Source: Symbiodinium natans
Lineage: Eukaryota; Sar; Dinophyceae; Suessiales; Symbiodiniaceae
Direction of reading: 5' to 3'
NCBI GenBank assembly: GCA_905221605.1
Contig: CAJNDS010002079.1
Location: 2,472,501-2,536,500, forward strand
DNA: 64,000 nt
Below are positions 51,739 to 62,358 of this stretch, piece after piece. Made by a program: the position numbers and the translations under genes. The stretch's first letter is position 1. Every line of letters begins with the position of its first letter. The notes beneath the pieces are model-generated. The model was given only the letters and a program-made list of their open reading frames with translations, did no database searches and had not been told where the DNA came from.

Positions 51739-52837
51739 AGCGGCACCAGCCTGCGCAGCGACCGGGGAGTGACCTGAGCTTGTGGCACCTGGGACACCCT
51801 GCGCAACGGCACCAGCCTGCGCTGCGACAGGGAAGTGACCTGAACCTGCGGAACCTGGGACACCTTGCGCAACGGCACCAGCCAGTGCTGGGACCGAGAA
51901 GTGACCTGAGCCTGTGGCACCTGGGACACCTTGCGCAACAGCACCAGCCTGCGCAGCGATCGGGAAGTGACCTGAACCTGCGGAACCTGGGACACCTTGC
52001 GCAACGGCACCAGCCTGCGCTGCGACCGGGAAGTGACCTGAGCCTGTGGCACCTGGGACACCTTGCGCAACGGCACCAGCCTGCGCAGCGACCGGGAAGT
52101 GACCTGAGCCTGTGGCACCTGGGACACCTTGCGCAACGGCACCGGCTTGCGCTGAGAATGGGAAGTGACCTGAACCTGCGGAACCTGGGACACCTTGTGC
52201 AACGGCACCAGCCAGTGCTGGGACCGAGAAGTGACCTGAACCTGTGGTTCCTGGGACACCTTGCGCAACGGCACCCGCCTGCGCTGCGACAGGTAAGTGA
52301 CCTGAACCTGCGGAACCTGGGACACCTTGCGCAACGGCACCAGCCTGCGCAGCGACCGGGAAGTGACCTGAGCCTGTGGCACCTGGGACACCTTGCGCAA
52401 CGGCACCAGCCTGCGCTGCGACAGGGAAGTGACCTGAACCTGCGGAACCTGGACACCTTGCGCAACGGCACCAGCCAGTGCTGGGACCGGGAAGTGACCT
52501 GAGCCTGTGGCACCTGGGACACCTTGCGCAACAGCACCAGCCTGCGCAGCGACCGGGAAGTGACCTGAACCTGCGGAACCTGGGACACCTTGCACAACGG
52601 CACCAGCCTGCGCTGCGACCGGGAAGTGACCTGAGCCTGTGGCGCCTGGGACACCTTGCGCAACGGCACCAGCCTGCGCAGCGACCGGGAAGTGACCTGA
52701 GCCTGTGGCACCTGGGACACCTTGCGCAACGGCACCAAGGGCCTGCGCATCGACCGGGAAGTGACCTGAACCTGCAGTACTTGGGAAGCCTGGGACGCCT
52801 GGCTCAGCGGCTCCGTCAACCTGCGCTGCAACAGGGT
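51714..52837 (-). repeat. 66-bp minisatellite encoding GVPG-type repeats
   Basis: About seventeen copies of a 66-bp (22-codon) unit. The coding frame on the minus strand reads GVPGATGSGHFPVAAQAGAV, resembling a flexible collagen-like linker. A 1-base deletion near 52450 shifts the frame for the proximal units. Long frames on both strands through the repeats are artefacts. Confidence 0.85.
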
Positions 52838-53540
52838 CCCAGAGACTCCAAAACACGTTAAATAAGAAAAAACACGTTGATTAACGTGATCTGTCTTAAA
52901 ATTCACATGTAATTAAGCGATGTTGCTTTAAATAGGGTGTATTTCCCTTAATTAACACAATTATGTTCTAATTAGAAGCGAATTGATCCTTAATTAACGA
53001 GAGGTTCAATTTTTTTAGCACGTATGTCTTAATTAAGCTATGTTTACAACATATCTTTCCTTATTTTTAGGAGATATTTTTGCTATAATTAGGAGCTGGA
53101 TTTTTGGCTCATGTTTTGGAAACAGGCATCGATTTTTGCTTGATGTTTTGGAAAAGGCCTGGTTTTTGCTTGCCAAAAATGGTTTTAACATGCAGTTTAA
53201 AGTTTTGCAAAATGCACTCTTGCGCGAGCATGCAATGCATGCCATGCGAGCTCAACAGCTAGCATGCATGGTCGGAATGAGTGTTTTTTCGTGGCATGCA
53301 TGGTGTAGAACTGATTTTTTTTGCATGGTGCATGTTGATCGCTCGAGGCGGCACAGCTGTTGAGCATGCACACTCACTGCATGCTCACGTCCATGCATGA
53401 AAGTGCATTTTTTCAGCGATGCTCATGAATGTACGTCTGGGATGTTTATTTTCATGTGACATGTTTAGGATGTGTGCCTAGGATGTGTGCCTAGGATCGA
53501 CGTGTGCCTAGTTTTCTCCATCGCCAAGGCGAGCAGTTGC
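52838..53540 (+). promoter_or_regulatory. Left subterminal region with TTAATTAA motifs
   Basis: After the inverted repeat, TTAATTAA or close variants occur four or more times between 52905 and 53040 in AT-rich DNA; the promoter of the first gene should lie beyond. GCATGC words are dense at 53225-53400. Confidence 0.5.
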
Positions 53541-53558
53541 ACAGCAACTTTCTTTAGC

Positions 53559-54862
53559 ATGGCTCCAAGTCCACGAGCGAAGTGCACAGCATCCGCGAAG
53601 GATCTTATGAAATGCTTCCGCCTCAACTGCAAAAAGTTTGAGCCCGAGAGCTACCAGAAAGCAGACTTAGATGAGTTGGTGGCGGACAAGGAACAGCTTT
53701 TGTCCGACATCATAGACGAGACACCCAGGGCAAACGAAAGCATCGTCGCTGAAGCACTGGATCTTGCCTATGATGGCCAGAAGAAAAATGTTTTGAAAGA
53801 AGTCGCGAGAAAGATCTGTGCTTGTGTGCAGTACGTGAGGCAGAAGGGCCAAAGCAGTAGCTCTTGCAAAAAGCTTACCCCAGCTGTTGCAAGATTGGTG
53901 CAGAAGCATCGAGAGCGATACCAGGGTCCGAAACGGATGTTAAGCACGGGTTCTGCATCGTCGACACCTCCACCGAAGGCCAAGAAGGGTGCTTTTGCTC
54001 ATGATGCTTTTGCTCATGATGAAGATGCTGCACAGAGCAACTCTGCTGCAGCAATTTTTGCTTCATATGGATTGCAAGATCCCGAAGCAGTCGCTAGTGA
54101 CTGCAGCGATGTGATGTCGATCCAAGAGTCAGATGCCGAGAACACTTGCCCTGACACCGGCTCTGCCCCCAGCAGCAGCCGATCTCGTGTGCGAGCACGT
54201 GCAGATGGGTCTGTCGAAAAGGCCAGTATGGTTGCGGGTCCGACGGGCTTTTGCCTGGTGCAGTTCGGTTCTGAAAAAGCTTTCAAAAGTGAGGTGCCCA
54301 ATGTGTATCTGGAGGAGAATAAGCCCAAGAAGAGAGCGAAGGCGAAAGCCAAACCTGCAGCTGTTGATGATGACCGTGATGGGGGGGGCAGGGTGGATGA
54401 TGGTGCACAGGATCCTGCAGGTGATGATCCAGCAGCGATCAGTGCTGAGGATATCGATGCCAAGGATGTGTGTGTGTGCATGTCGACTCTGAAGATGATG
54501 CAGAGTCCGTCGTTCTGCAGGCCGATGAGTCTGCAGATGAGGGTGAAACGGGCCCTTTGGATGCAGAGAGGAAGACGTGGCATGGATATAGCTTGGAAGA
54601 TCTACCACAGGAGGCGTGGCCGAACCCGGAGATCCACAGGGGGAAGCACAGTTGGTGCATCCACCTTGACAACGAGCAGGGGGTGATCGATGTTTTGATG
54701 CGGAGTCGTGCTTTTTGGATCAAAAAACCTGTGAAAGCCAAGGGTCAGCATTCATGGAGTAAGTATAGCTCGGTGGCAGAGGCCTGGGAAGCGACGAAGA
54801 CAGCATGTAGAAATGCAAACGTGTTGAAGCGGCCTGCCGCTGCGATTAAACTTTTGTCCTGA
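53559..54862 (+). CDS. Transposon gene 1, putative accessory protein (frameshifted)
   Basis: The start chosen is the ATG at 53559 (MAPSPRAKCTASAKDLMKCF), after an AG and a pyrimidine tract; an upstream in-frame ATG exists at 53472. The protein has an N-terminal helical region (ARKICACVQYVRQKGQ), a low-complexity Ser/Ala/acidic middle, and a basic patch (KPKKRAKAKAKPAA) that looks like a nuclear localisation signal. At a (GT)n run near 54465-54480 the frame is lost; the continuation lies in the second frame to 54862 (WHGYSLEDLPQEAWPNPEIH.., ending RPAAAIKLLS). This is most simply a dinucleotide slip. Function unknown; perhaps a DNA-binding partner of the transposase. Confidence 0.6.
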
Positions 54863-55640
54863 TGGTGCTCTGCAAGCGCCTCAAACATGTGCTGCAAGAC
54901 TATAGTTTGTGCTTGATCGAAAGCTGATTTTGTACAGAACACGGAAGGGTTGCGAGAAACGGAAAACTTCTGCATGCATGCTGCGTGTTTTTCCAAGTTT
55001 TGACCATTTTGCTTCAGTCGATCTGTGCACGTGCATGGCTCGTATGTCGTATGCATGGCTTGCATGTTTGCTGAAGTTTTTGTACAGTAATTTGTTTTGA
55101 ATTAGTTTGGGGCCATGCGTTTTTAGCTGGCCGAGGCGCGGGAAGTGGAAGTGTAGATCTCTCACTCTGTCAACATATGAGCAGGTCATTTCTTGAATGT
55201 TGCTGCAGAAACGTATACTATGCTCGGCAGGTGCAGATGCATGGGCAGTTTTGTTGTCCGTCCTCGCAGGCTGTGATAGCATCGAGCATGCTTCTCTTTA
55301 GGGAGCTTGGCATAAGGTTTAGGGTTTAGGGTTCTTAGGGTTTGCGAATTCTGCGGCAGGTGGACACGGTGATCTCGATCATTCTTCGTTTTCCATGGAT
55401 GTCGATCGAGGCCTGCTGCATGCATGCTTATTGGTTTGGGCTTGCAAGTGCTTGTGGCGTCCGAGTGTGTGGCCTTGAAAATCTGACCGAAGAAGAGTCT
55501 AGATATCACATGTCGTAAACATATACTTTAAATATACAGCAAAGATATGTGGCAGGTGCATGCTGCTGGCGATCGATCTCGATCTCTGCGATTTTGTGCG
55601 GCCGCCCAGCAACTCCGAGCTGAGAGCATCTCAGTCGAAA
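54863..55640. other. Transposon spacer
   Basis: Unique sequence with several TGCATGCA words and a short TTTAGGG array at 55317-55345. No gene supported. Confidence 0.5.
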
Positions 55641-55857
55641 CCCTAAACTCCCAAAACTTTAGACCCTGATATTTCCAAAGCACAAACCCCAAACTTTAAG
55701 CCCTTTAAGTCTATAACCTGTAGCTAAATATACACCTGGCTCAACTTCAGTTTAAACTTGAAACTTACCCTGATCCTTAATCCACGGCTGTATATATACG
55801 AAGGTCCATGGAGCACAGCTGTTGAAGTGTGGGCTCGTTTGGGTTTCACTTCAACAG

Positions 55858-55978
55858 GTCGCAAGGGTTCCCAAGAAAACCGTCCGAAAGCTTAGGCCTG
55901 ACTGCGTCAACTGCGTTGCAGAGGTCGACATCCAGCTGCAAGGAGCTCAGATATCGACGTGCACCGTTTATGTTGCAG
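55858..55978 (+). CDS. Host-like exon inside the transposon (121 bp)
   Basis: Acceptor CACTTCAACAG, open frame VARVPKKTVRKLRPDCVNCV then AEVDIQLQGAQISTCTVYVA, donor GCAG|GTTTGGG. Clean borders and composition match the exon islands elsewhere. Function unknown. Confidence 0.5.
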
Positions 55979-56220
55979 GTTTGGGTTTGGGGTTTCGGGT
56001 TTGGGGTTTGGACGAGGCTTGAGACTTGAGGGTGCACTGCAGACGTCTCGCAGCCCAGAGCTCACCAACTTAAATCCCAAACCCGAAGAAAACCTCAGCC
56101 CGAAACCCGAAGTCCTTTCTACCTAATTACCTAAACACGCACTAAATCGAACCCCTTTGATCTGCAGGCTACGAGCAGCCGAACACTGTGACTGTGTGAT
56201 GCTGCGAGCTCAGCACAGCT

Positions 56221-56366
56221 CTCCCCCCCTCCCCCCCCTCCCCCCCCCTCCCCTGCCCTCCCCCCCTCCCCCCCCACCGCTTCCTCACACAACCCAAACG
56301 AGAGAATCTCTCGTTTGGGTGCCCCCCCCACCCCCCCCCCCCCCCCCCCCCCCTCCCCCCCCCCCA
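56221..56366. repeat. Poly-C tracts around a perfect hairpin
   Basis: C-runs on both sides of a 29-bp perfect hairpin at 56292-56320 (13-bp arms ACCCAAACGAGAG, loop AAT). Confidence 0.85.
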
Positions 56367-57079
56367 TCATACCAATTTGCAGCCTGTTTGCGTTTAATTC
56401 AGCGCCCAAACCGGCCCTCGCCTTAAGGTGCTCGCACGTTCATCAAACTCCAACCCAAAGCACCAAACCCCAAACCCTGAAACCATTAAGTGGAAACTTG
56501 AAACCCTAAACCTTAGGGTCTCTTGGGTTTAGGCTTTAGGCCTAGGTTAAGGGTTTAGGGTTTAAGGTTTAGGAGTTTAGGGTTTAGGGTTTAGGGTTTA
56601 GGGTTAACGGTTTAGGGTTTAAGCTTAGGGAGGTTTAGGCCTAAACTTAAACCCTAAACCCCAGACCCTAAACCTTAAACCCTAAAAAGTAGCATTCTGA
56701 GGACGCCTACTCCTTAATCAAAGGGGGACTGGAGTCCCTGGGTCTTGGGAAGCTAAAGGGTTTGGGGTTGGTTGTTTTGGTGTTGGCCCATTTTTTCATA
56801 GCTTTCGTCAGCCCTCGTGAGTGTCAGCTCAGGGTTTAACCCAGGTTTAGGGTTTAGGGTTCAGGATTTGGCATTTGTAAGCCTTTGGGGTTCAGCCTAG
56901 GGTTCGGGGTTTTAGGTTGAGTCGTCCTGATTTCCACTGGGCCCATAAGCCTCTTGCTCTCTAGGGGTCACTCTTAAGGCTTACGGTTCGGGGTTTCTGG
57001 ACTGCGAGGTGGAGATACGATTCCGACGTGCTCTGCCATGGATGCTCCAGGCCCGGCCGTTTGCACTGCTTTGGAGTGT

Positions 57080-57239
57080 GAGCTGAGCACCCAAAAAATT
57101 TTTAACACACATTTCTTTTAACATTTTTTAACTGTTAAAAATTGTCGGTTTTCCAAAGGATTTCCTTTTAAAAGACGTTTTTTTTAACAGTCAAAAAATG
57201 TTAAAAAAATGGCTGTTAAAAATTTTTGGTTCAGAGCTC
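57080..57239. mobile_element. 160-bp AT-rich palindromic element
   Basis: GAGCTGAGCACCCAAAAAAT at the left and ATTTTTGGTTCAGAGCTC at the right begin long imperfect inverted arms rich in TTTTTAACA. Non-coding, MITE-like, nested in the transposon. Confidence 0.6.
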
Positions 57240-57452
57240 GGCAGGTTTGGTCTGCCTTCGGCAAGATGGTCTGAGGCGCTGGAGCTCGCTGTGAGCCGAA
57301 GTTTCGATCGTGTACTGGCTTATTTCTGCTTTCACATGCACATGTAGAGAGATGGTTGTTGCTTATATGTTTTGAGCACATCAGTGCAACGATCCTCAAG
57401 ACCTAGGAGCCAGATTCACGACTACATATAGATCTGTTGCCTTGCCGACAGC

Positions 57453-58817
57453 ATGGGCAAGAAAGTGATTACTCCCAAGGCCAAGGCTGCGCCAAAGAAA
57501 ACGGCAGCGAAGAGCAAGGCGAACATGTCCAAGCTAGCGAGGGCTGCAAAAGCCAAGGTAGAGAAGAACTCACCGCGACCCCAGAAGAAAGGCCCAAAGG
57601 CCGAGATCGATGAGACAGATGCGCAGACTTCGGAAAGCACCAAAGGCCTAGGATACCCAAGAGGCACGATCAGTGCCTTGATTACTTCGCTGAAATACCA
57701 AGCGAAGGCGAAGAAGGTGACGGAGGATCAGAGGGCTGATTGCATGAAGACTTTGAGCGATACTGTACTGCGTTAAGAGTTAGGTGCTTTTATAGACTTG
57801 CTGATTTTACTTAGTATGAGATGTTTTTTTGTCCATATGAGTAGCTGCGGGATACATGCTTGTGTGCTGCCGGCCATAAAGCCTGCAGTTCATTTATGCC
57901 AAGGAGTACCAGTCGGGCGACCTCGCTACCCAGCGATCCATCTTGAACAACCTCTCCAAGTTCGGTGTCCAGAACTGCAGCTGGGTGCACACTCTTCACA
58001 AAACCACGACCAACACAGAGGTGGAGGCTGAGCGATTGCGAACCAACTTCTTGACCCGGATGCTGGGGCGCAGTGAGATGTTCGTACCTTGTGCTTTGCT
58101 GCAGTGTTCGTTTTGAAGTTTTTTTCCGACAAGACTCTGAGGAAAGCAATCTTCAAGCTGCAGGGTGTGGAGCACAAAGACTTGTCGGAGGAGGAGCAAG
58201 CTGAGGTGTTGGAAGAGCTGCTCACGGCCCAGGAGAAACTCTTCGGCTACGAGCGGCACGTGGAACGACATGGGAAGTTCCGAGTGTTGGATCGCTTCTT
58301 GTTCAAGTGGTCCGAGGGTCAGACGCTTGACACCGCCACGAGCAGCCAAACCCAGAGTGTTTCGACTGCCACAAACTTGAAGAAAACGGGCTCTGCAAGG
58401 GCCGTGGAGATGATGAAGCATGGTGGCTCGCTCACTGAGGGCGATGGGGATGGCGAGCCGAGCACAGCGAAGCCCAGCGAGAGCTTTGGCCTCTTGAAGG
58501 AGAAGCGAAGGGAGTTGGAGTCCTTTCGTACGAGATTGAGCAAGACGAGCGAGGACTTGCTTTTCGTCCTGACACAGGTCCGCAGCTTGGAGGACTCCTC
58601 GTGGGCCAAGAAGGAAAGCGAGCTGCAGAAAGCCTGCACTGCTTTGGACGGTTTTCTTCAGAAGATTCGCTCTGCCCTTGCTGAGAAGCTCCCGCAAGAC
58701 GTTGCCGACGACTACACAACCCAGATTGGCGACTTGGCCAAGGTGCTGGAGGAGGCCACTCTACACGAGAAGGCTTCCAAGCAAGTTTTGAAGACGGCTA
58801 GAGCACTGCTGCTGTGA
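57453..58817 (+). CDS. Transposon gene 2, lysine-rich coiled-coil protein (3 exons)
   Basis: Exon 1 57453-57764 (MGKKVITPKAKAAPKKTAAK, histone-tail-like basic region); intron 57765-57888 with GT donor and CTGCAG acceptor; exon 2 57889-58083 (FIYAKEYQSGDLATQRSILN..). Coding resumes about 58119 in another frame (FFSDKTLRKAIFKLQGVEHK..) to the stop at 58815-58817. The second gap would be a 35-bp intron (58084-58118) or a frameshift; I cannot decide. The C-terminal 230 residues are helical with coiled-coil character (LKEKRRELESFRTRLSKTSE). Likely nuclear; no family recognised. Confidence 0.6.
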
Positions 58818-59211
58818 GCTGTCTCTTGTGTGCACTCCAGGTTGAAAGGATCGTAAGCATCCTTTCAGGATTCGTTGCTGCTAGCACCCGCCGGCACTCA
58901 AAAAGAAAGCATTAGGGTTCTGCATGCGACAGCACCTGTGTGTAGCAAGCTTCTGCAAGTTGCCCTTGCTTACCTCTTGCATGCCGCCAGTCGAAGCTCC
59001 AGAGGTGTACTTTGCTTGAAAGGACTACTAGGACGGACTGCTGCAAGATTTGTTAACACAGGGGCATTTGTTTCGTACTGTCTAGAATATATGTGTTGCA
59101 GAGCTAGATGCTTGCATGCACGTCGTACTTGACATAATTGTTTTGTTCGTTCAGCGACGGAGCTCATGCATGCCGGCCTGTTTTGTTCCTTTTGCCTTTT
59201 CTTCTTTGCAG

Positions 59212-61062
59212 GAGATTTGTCCATGTACCTGAAGCGAACACTGGCTTCTACAGATGACATTCCGGAGAAGAAGCGGTTCAGGGCTGATATTTTGGACTTG
59301 ACCATCAGCTCAGATATTTCTGGACAGCGGGCCGCCAGGCTCATTCACCATGCGAAATTAGCCAACACAGAGAATATCAGCGACTTAGCAAAGGTTCCTG
59401 TGGGCAAAAACTCTGCGAGGGATCTGTTGAGGCGATGTTTCCGCAATTCGAAATGGCCAGATGTTTATACATTGGAGGTTCCGGCCTGGAACCCTGGCAA
59501 GAACGTGCCCCAGAATATGAAGCTGCACATGCTGCTACCGCATGAATTGATGCTTGCTGTGCTGAAAGTGAATAGCATGGACGGTCTCTTGCGACGGCAG
59601 CAGCTGGCATTGGCCCATCGGCCCGACTTAAGCAGACACCTTGGCCAGGCCTCTGCCCAGCTCGGCATTGATGCTACGAAGACTTTGATTGCTGGACTTT
59701 GGGTGGACTCTGTCCCGTTTAACAGCGACAGAACACACAGCCTGGAGGTCTTCACATTCAGTTTGATTGGAGAGGGGCCGATGAGGTTTCCGATTTGTTG
59801 CTTCCCCAAAGCCTTTTTGAAAAAGCACTCCACCCACGATGCGATACTCGCCGTTTTGGCTTGGTCCTTTCGGGCAACCTTATGTGGAGTGTGCCCGTCT
59901 ATGCGACACGATGCAACCGCTTGGCGAACGACAGACAAGCATCGACGACGGCTGCAGGGAAAATCTGCCCCGATCATGATACTGGGAGAACTCCGTGGCG
60001 ATTGGTCCATGTATAAAGACCTTCTCGAGTTCCCGTCATGGGCAGCTGCTGGCCCGATATGTTGGCGGTGCGACTGTACAAGGGCCCAACTGAAGGACTT
60101 TACCCTCGCATCGCTGACGAGGCTTCCATGCATGCATGTCTGAAGAATACATACAAATATAGCAGGCCTTACTTTTCTCACGAGTCTGGAATCAACAATG
60201 CCACCCTGATTTCACCTTAAAGTAGGAGGTCTTTGTGTTTTTTCTGTTTGTTTCATCGCACTTTTGACTCCTCAGGCGGAGGGAGTTGACCTCCATGGAC
60301 TTCTTGATGCGACAACATGCAGCGGACAAATTCATTTCGCAGATTTTCAGCATCCCTCTTTTCGGTTCAGAGAATTGCAAGTTCGACTTCCTTCACTGCG
60401 TGGACCTGGGAATAACCTGTGACTTTATTGGATCGATGTTCTACTACCTGCAGGAGTATGTTTTGCCGGGCCGTTCTCGCCATGACAAGTGTGCTCTCAT
60501 TTTCCAGGAAATCTCTGCTTACTACAAGGCCAACGATTCCGAGAACCGCCTTCCGAAACTGGTCCCTACAATGTTGAGGGCAGAGGAACGTGGGAAAATG
60601 AAAGCTCCCAAACTTCGTGCAAAGGCAGGGGAGGCGAGAACACTTGTCCCCTGTGTCATGCAGATCGCAGACAAATTCTTGGACTCCTCTGTCCCGGCTC
60701 AGAACACGATGATTCATGCGAGCCGCCGCTTGAACAGCATGTACGAGTGTCTGAGCGAGCAACGATGGCTGCCAGACCTCTTCCAGCAAGCATCCCGCGA
60801 ATTTTTGCTCCTGCTGGAGGGGTTGGAAAGTCATTTCCTGGACCTCAAGCTTTTTAGGGTTAAACCTAAAGCCCACCAGCTTTTTGAGTTGGGGTTGGAC
60901 CGTGTGAATCCGACTAAGCATTGGACGTACCGTGACGAATCGTTCGGCCACAGCATGGCCCTTTTTAGCACGCCGCAGAGGTGGCCGCTTTACCATGTCT
61001 GCAGTTTCTTGGCAAGTGCTAAAGCGTTTCACAGCTGGCAACCGACTGCCACGACTCGATGA
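59212..61062 (+). CDS. Transposon gene 3, transposase-like protein (2 exons)
   Basis: A strong acceptor CTTCTTTGCAG at 59201-59211 precedes the likely ATG at 59223 (MYLKRTLAST). Exon 1 runs to about 60133 and contains GLWVDSVPFNSDRTHSLEVF (candidate first acidic residue) and a zinc-type ICWRCDC after RGDWSMYKDL. Exon 2 starts after CTCCTCAG at 60276 and contains DFLHCVDLGITCDFIGSMFY (second candidate Asp) and RVKPKAHQLFELG. The order and spacing recall TNP2-type transposases of CACTA/EnSpm elements and a large dinoflagellate protein family, but the ends are not CACTA and the catalytic triad is inferred. A GC donor at 60134 and the acceptor at 60275 preserve frame. Confidence 0.6.
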
Positions 61063-61381
61063 GTGAAGAAAATGGCACAACTGGGACGTATGAGAACCCG
61101 CACTGGTCAGAGTTTTTTTACCAAATATGTTTTTTATGGAATAAAGACTTTGATAATATTCGCTTTTGGATGTATACCAAATTTCTACACACAGAAATTG
61201 TTAGATTCATGTCGGTATATAAGTATAGATATATATCACTATAGAAAAATATTCCTAAATTAAGCAAGAATTTTGTCTTAATTAAGAAAGAAATCAGGGC
61301 CCCTTAATTAAGAGATGCATCCTTAAATTCAGAACGCAAAACAACTCTTAAACTTATTTAAGATGTTTTGGAGTCTCTGGG
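61063..61381 (+). promoter_or_regulatory. Right subterminal region of the transposon
   Basis: AT-rich; CTTAATTAAG-type words at about 61279-61310 mirror the left end, followed by the inverted repeat at 61353-61381. Confidence 0.55.
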
Positions 61382-62358
61382 GTAGGAACCTGGCGGACCT
61401 GGAAAGCCTGGGACGCCTGGCGCAATGGCTCCGTCAGCCTGCGCTGCAACAGGGTAGGAACCTAGCGCTGGAGCACACAGCTTTGTGGGCGGCGCCGGAC
61501 CATCACGGCTTTGCTCACGTGAGACCAGCTGGAGCTGAGGAGGATTCTCTGGCTCAGCACAAGAGGAGTCCACCACAGTCGCTGGTTCAGAAGTAAGCAA
61601 AGTAGGCATTGCCGGGGTGGTGTAGGGAAGGCTGCTCTCAGGTGTCGGCACAGAAGCGTCCCTGCGAGTCGGGCAAAAGCCAGCAGACTTGCGCACCTGT
61701 GTGACTGTGACATCCGGAGATGCCAGAGCATAACGGGGGCTGCTTACAGGTTTCGTCAGGGAACCGTCCCTGTGAGTTGGACATGCGTAGGCCATGTGCA
61801 AAGTATTCCGAAAGTTGTTAACAACCCTGCATGCCTCAAGCGTCATTGCATGTAGTGGAGGTTCTAGCCCTTCACAAAAGGAAACAGTTCTGAGAAGTTT
61901 AGCACCTGGCTTTAGCCAACTGCTTCTATGTACAGGAAAATCATGCCACCCAGACAATTTTTTGCTGGCAGCATTCTTACCGAAGCCTTCCTTGCAAAGA
62001 TCCTTAGGCGCGAAGCAGTCAGAGTGAACTCTCTTCTCAACACAGTTGCTCGCCCACAAGACTGCGGAGGTACATTCACCCGGAAAGCTCAGCGCCGAAG
62101 GTCTATGCCAGGAAGACTCCTGACGGCTTGCTTCAACCAGGTCGTCCTTGATTCTGGGGTCGACGAGCCAGGTGAGCTGATGTCTCGACGAAGTCGCCTC
62201 AAAACACATTTCGTGGTGTTGCTGTAGCGCCAGAAAAGCTGCACATGCCGGCGAAACATAGTCAGGATCGTTGGTCACTGAATGGCACCCGCGAAAGGCT
62301 AAAACGGCCTCGGAGTCATGAAACGGCCTGCCTGCTTCTCGCAAGCAAACAAACAGGC
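61382..62358 (-). CDS. LINE ORF2 N-terminal domain
   Basis: On the minus strand the frame opens at the end of ORF1 (stop 62359-62361) and runs into the GVPG repeats. It reads DYVSPACAAFLALQQHHEMC.., WASNCVEKRVHSDCFAPKDL.., LHAMTLEACRVVNNFRNTLH. Many Cys and His residues suggest metal binding, but I recognise no family. There is no obvious ATG near the start, so translation may depend on frameshift or reinitiation after ORF1. The transposon cuts the frame at 61381; after removal it continues in phase at 52837. Confidence 0.6.

Larger units (their letters stand above)
55641..57070. other. Passenger segment inside the transposon
   Basis: Composition and repeats match the host mosaic rather than the rest of the transposon: telomere-like units (56530-56690, 56850), an exon-like island, and C-runs. 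It may be captured host DNA or a later insertion. Confidence 0.5.
52838..61381 (+). mobile_element. 8,544-bp DNA transposon with 29-bp inverted repeats
   Basis: Left end 52838-52866 (CCCAGAGACTCCAAAACACG..) and right end 61353-61381 match as inverted repeats at about 27 of 29 positions. Flanked by GT (52836-52837 and 61382-61383), or up to GGGT if G's are assigned differently. Removing the element and one GT recreates AACAGGGTAGGAACC, which exists uninterrupted about 60 bp to the right in the host repeat, and rejoins the LINE frame. Subterminal regions carry several CTTAATTAAG-type words at both ends, a usual transposase-binding pattern. Contents: three plus-strand genes and a passenger segment. 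Confidence 0.85.

Noticed and set aside
51714-52837. CRISPR array
   Set aside because: Units are contiguous 66-bp repeats with no unique spacers and they encode protein; the organism is eukaryotic.
51714-52906. Long alternative frames through the 66-bp repeats (387 and 420 codons minus, 262 codons plus)
   Set aside because: The tandem unit is open in several frames; only the GVPG frame connects both to the N-terminal domain and to RNase H.
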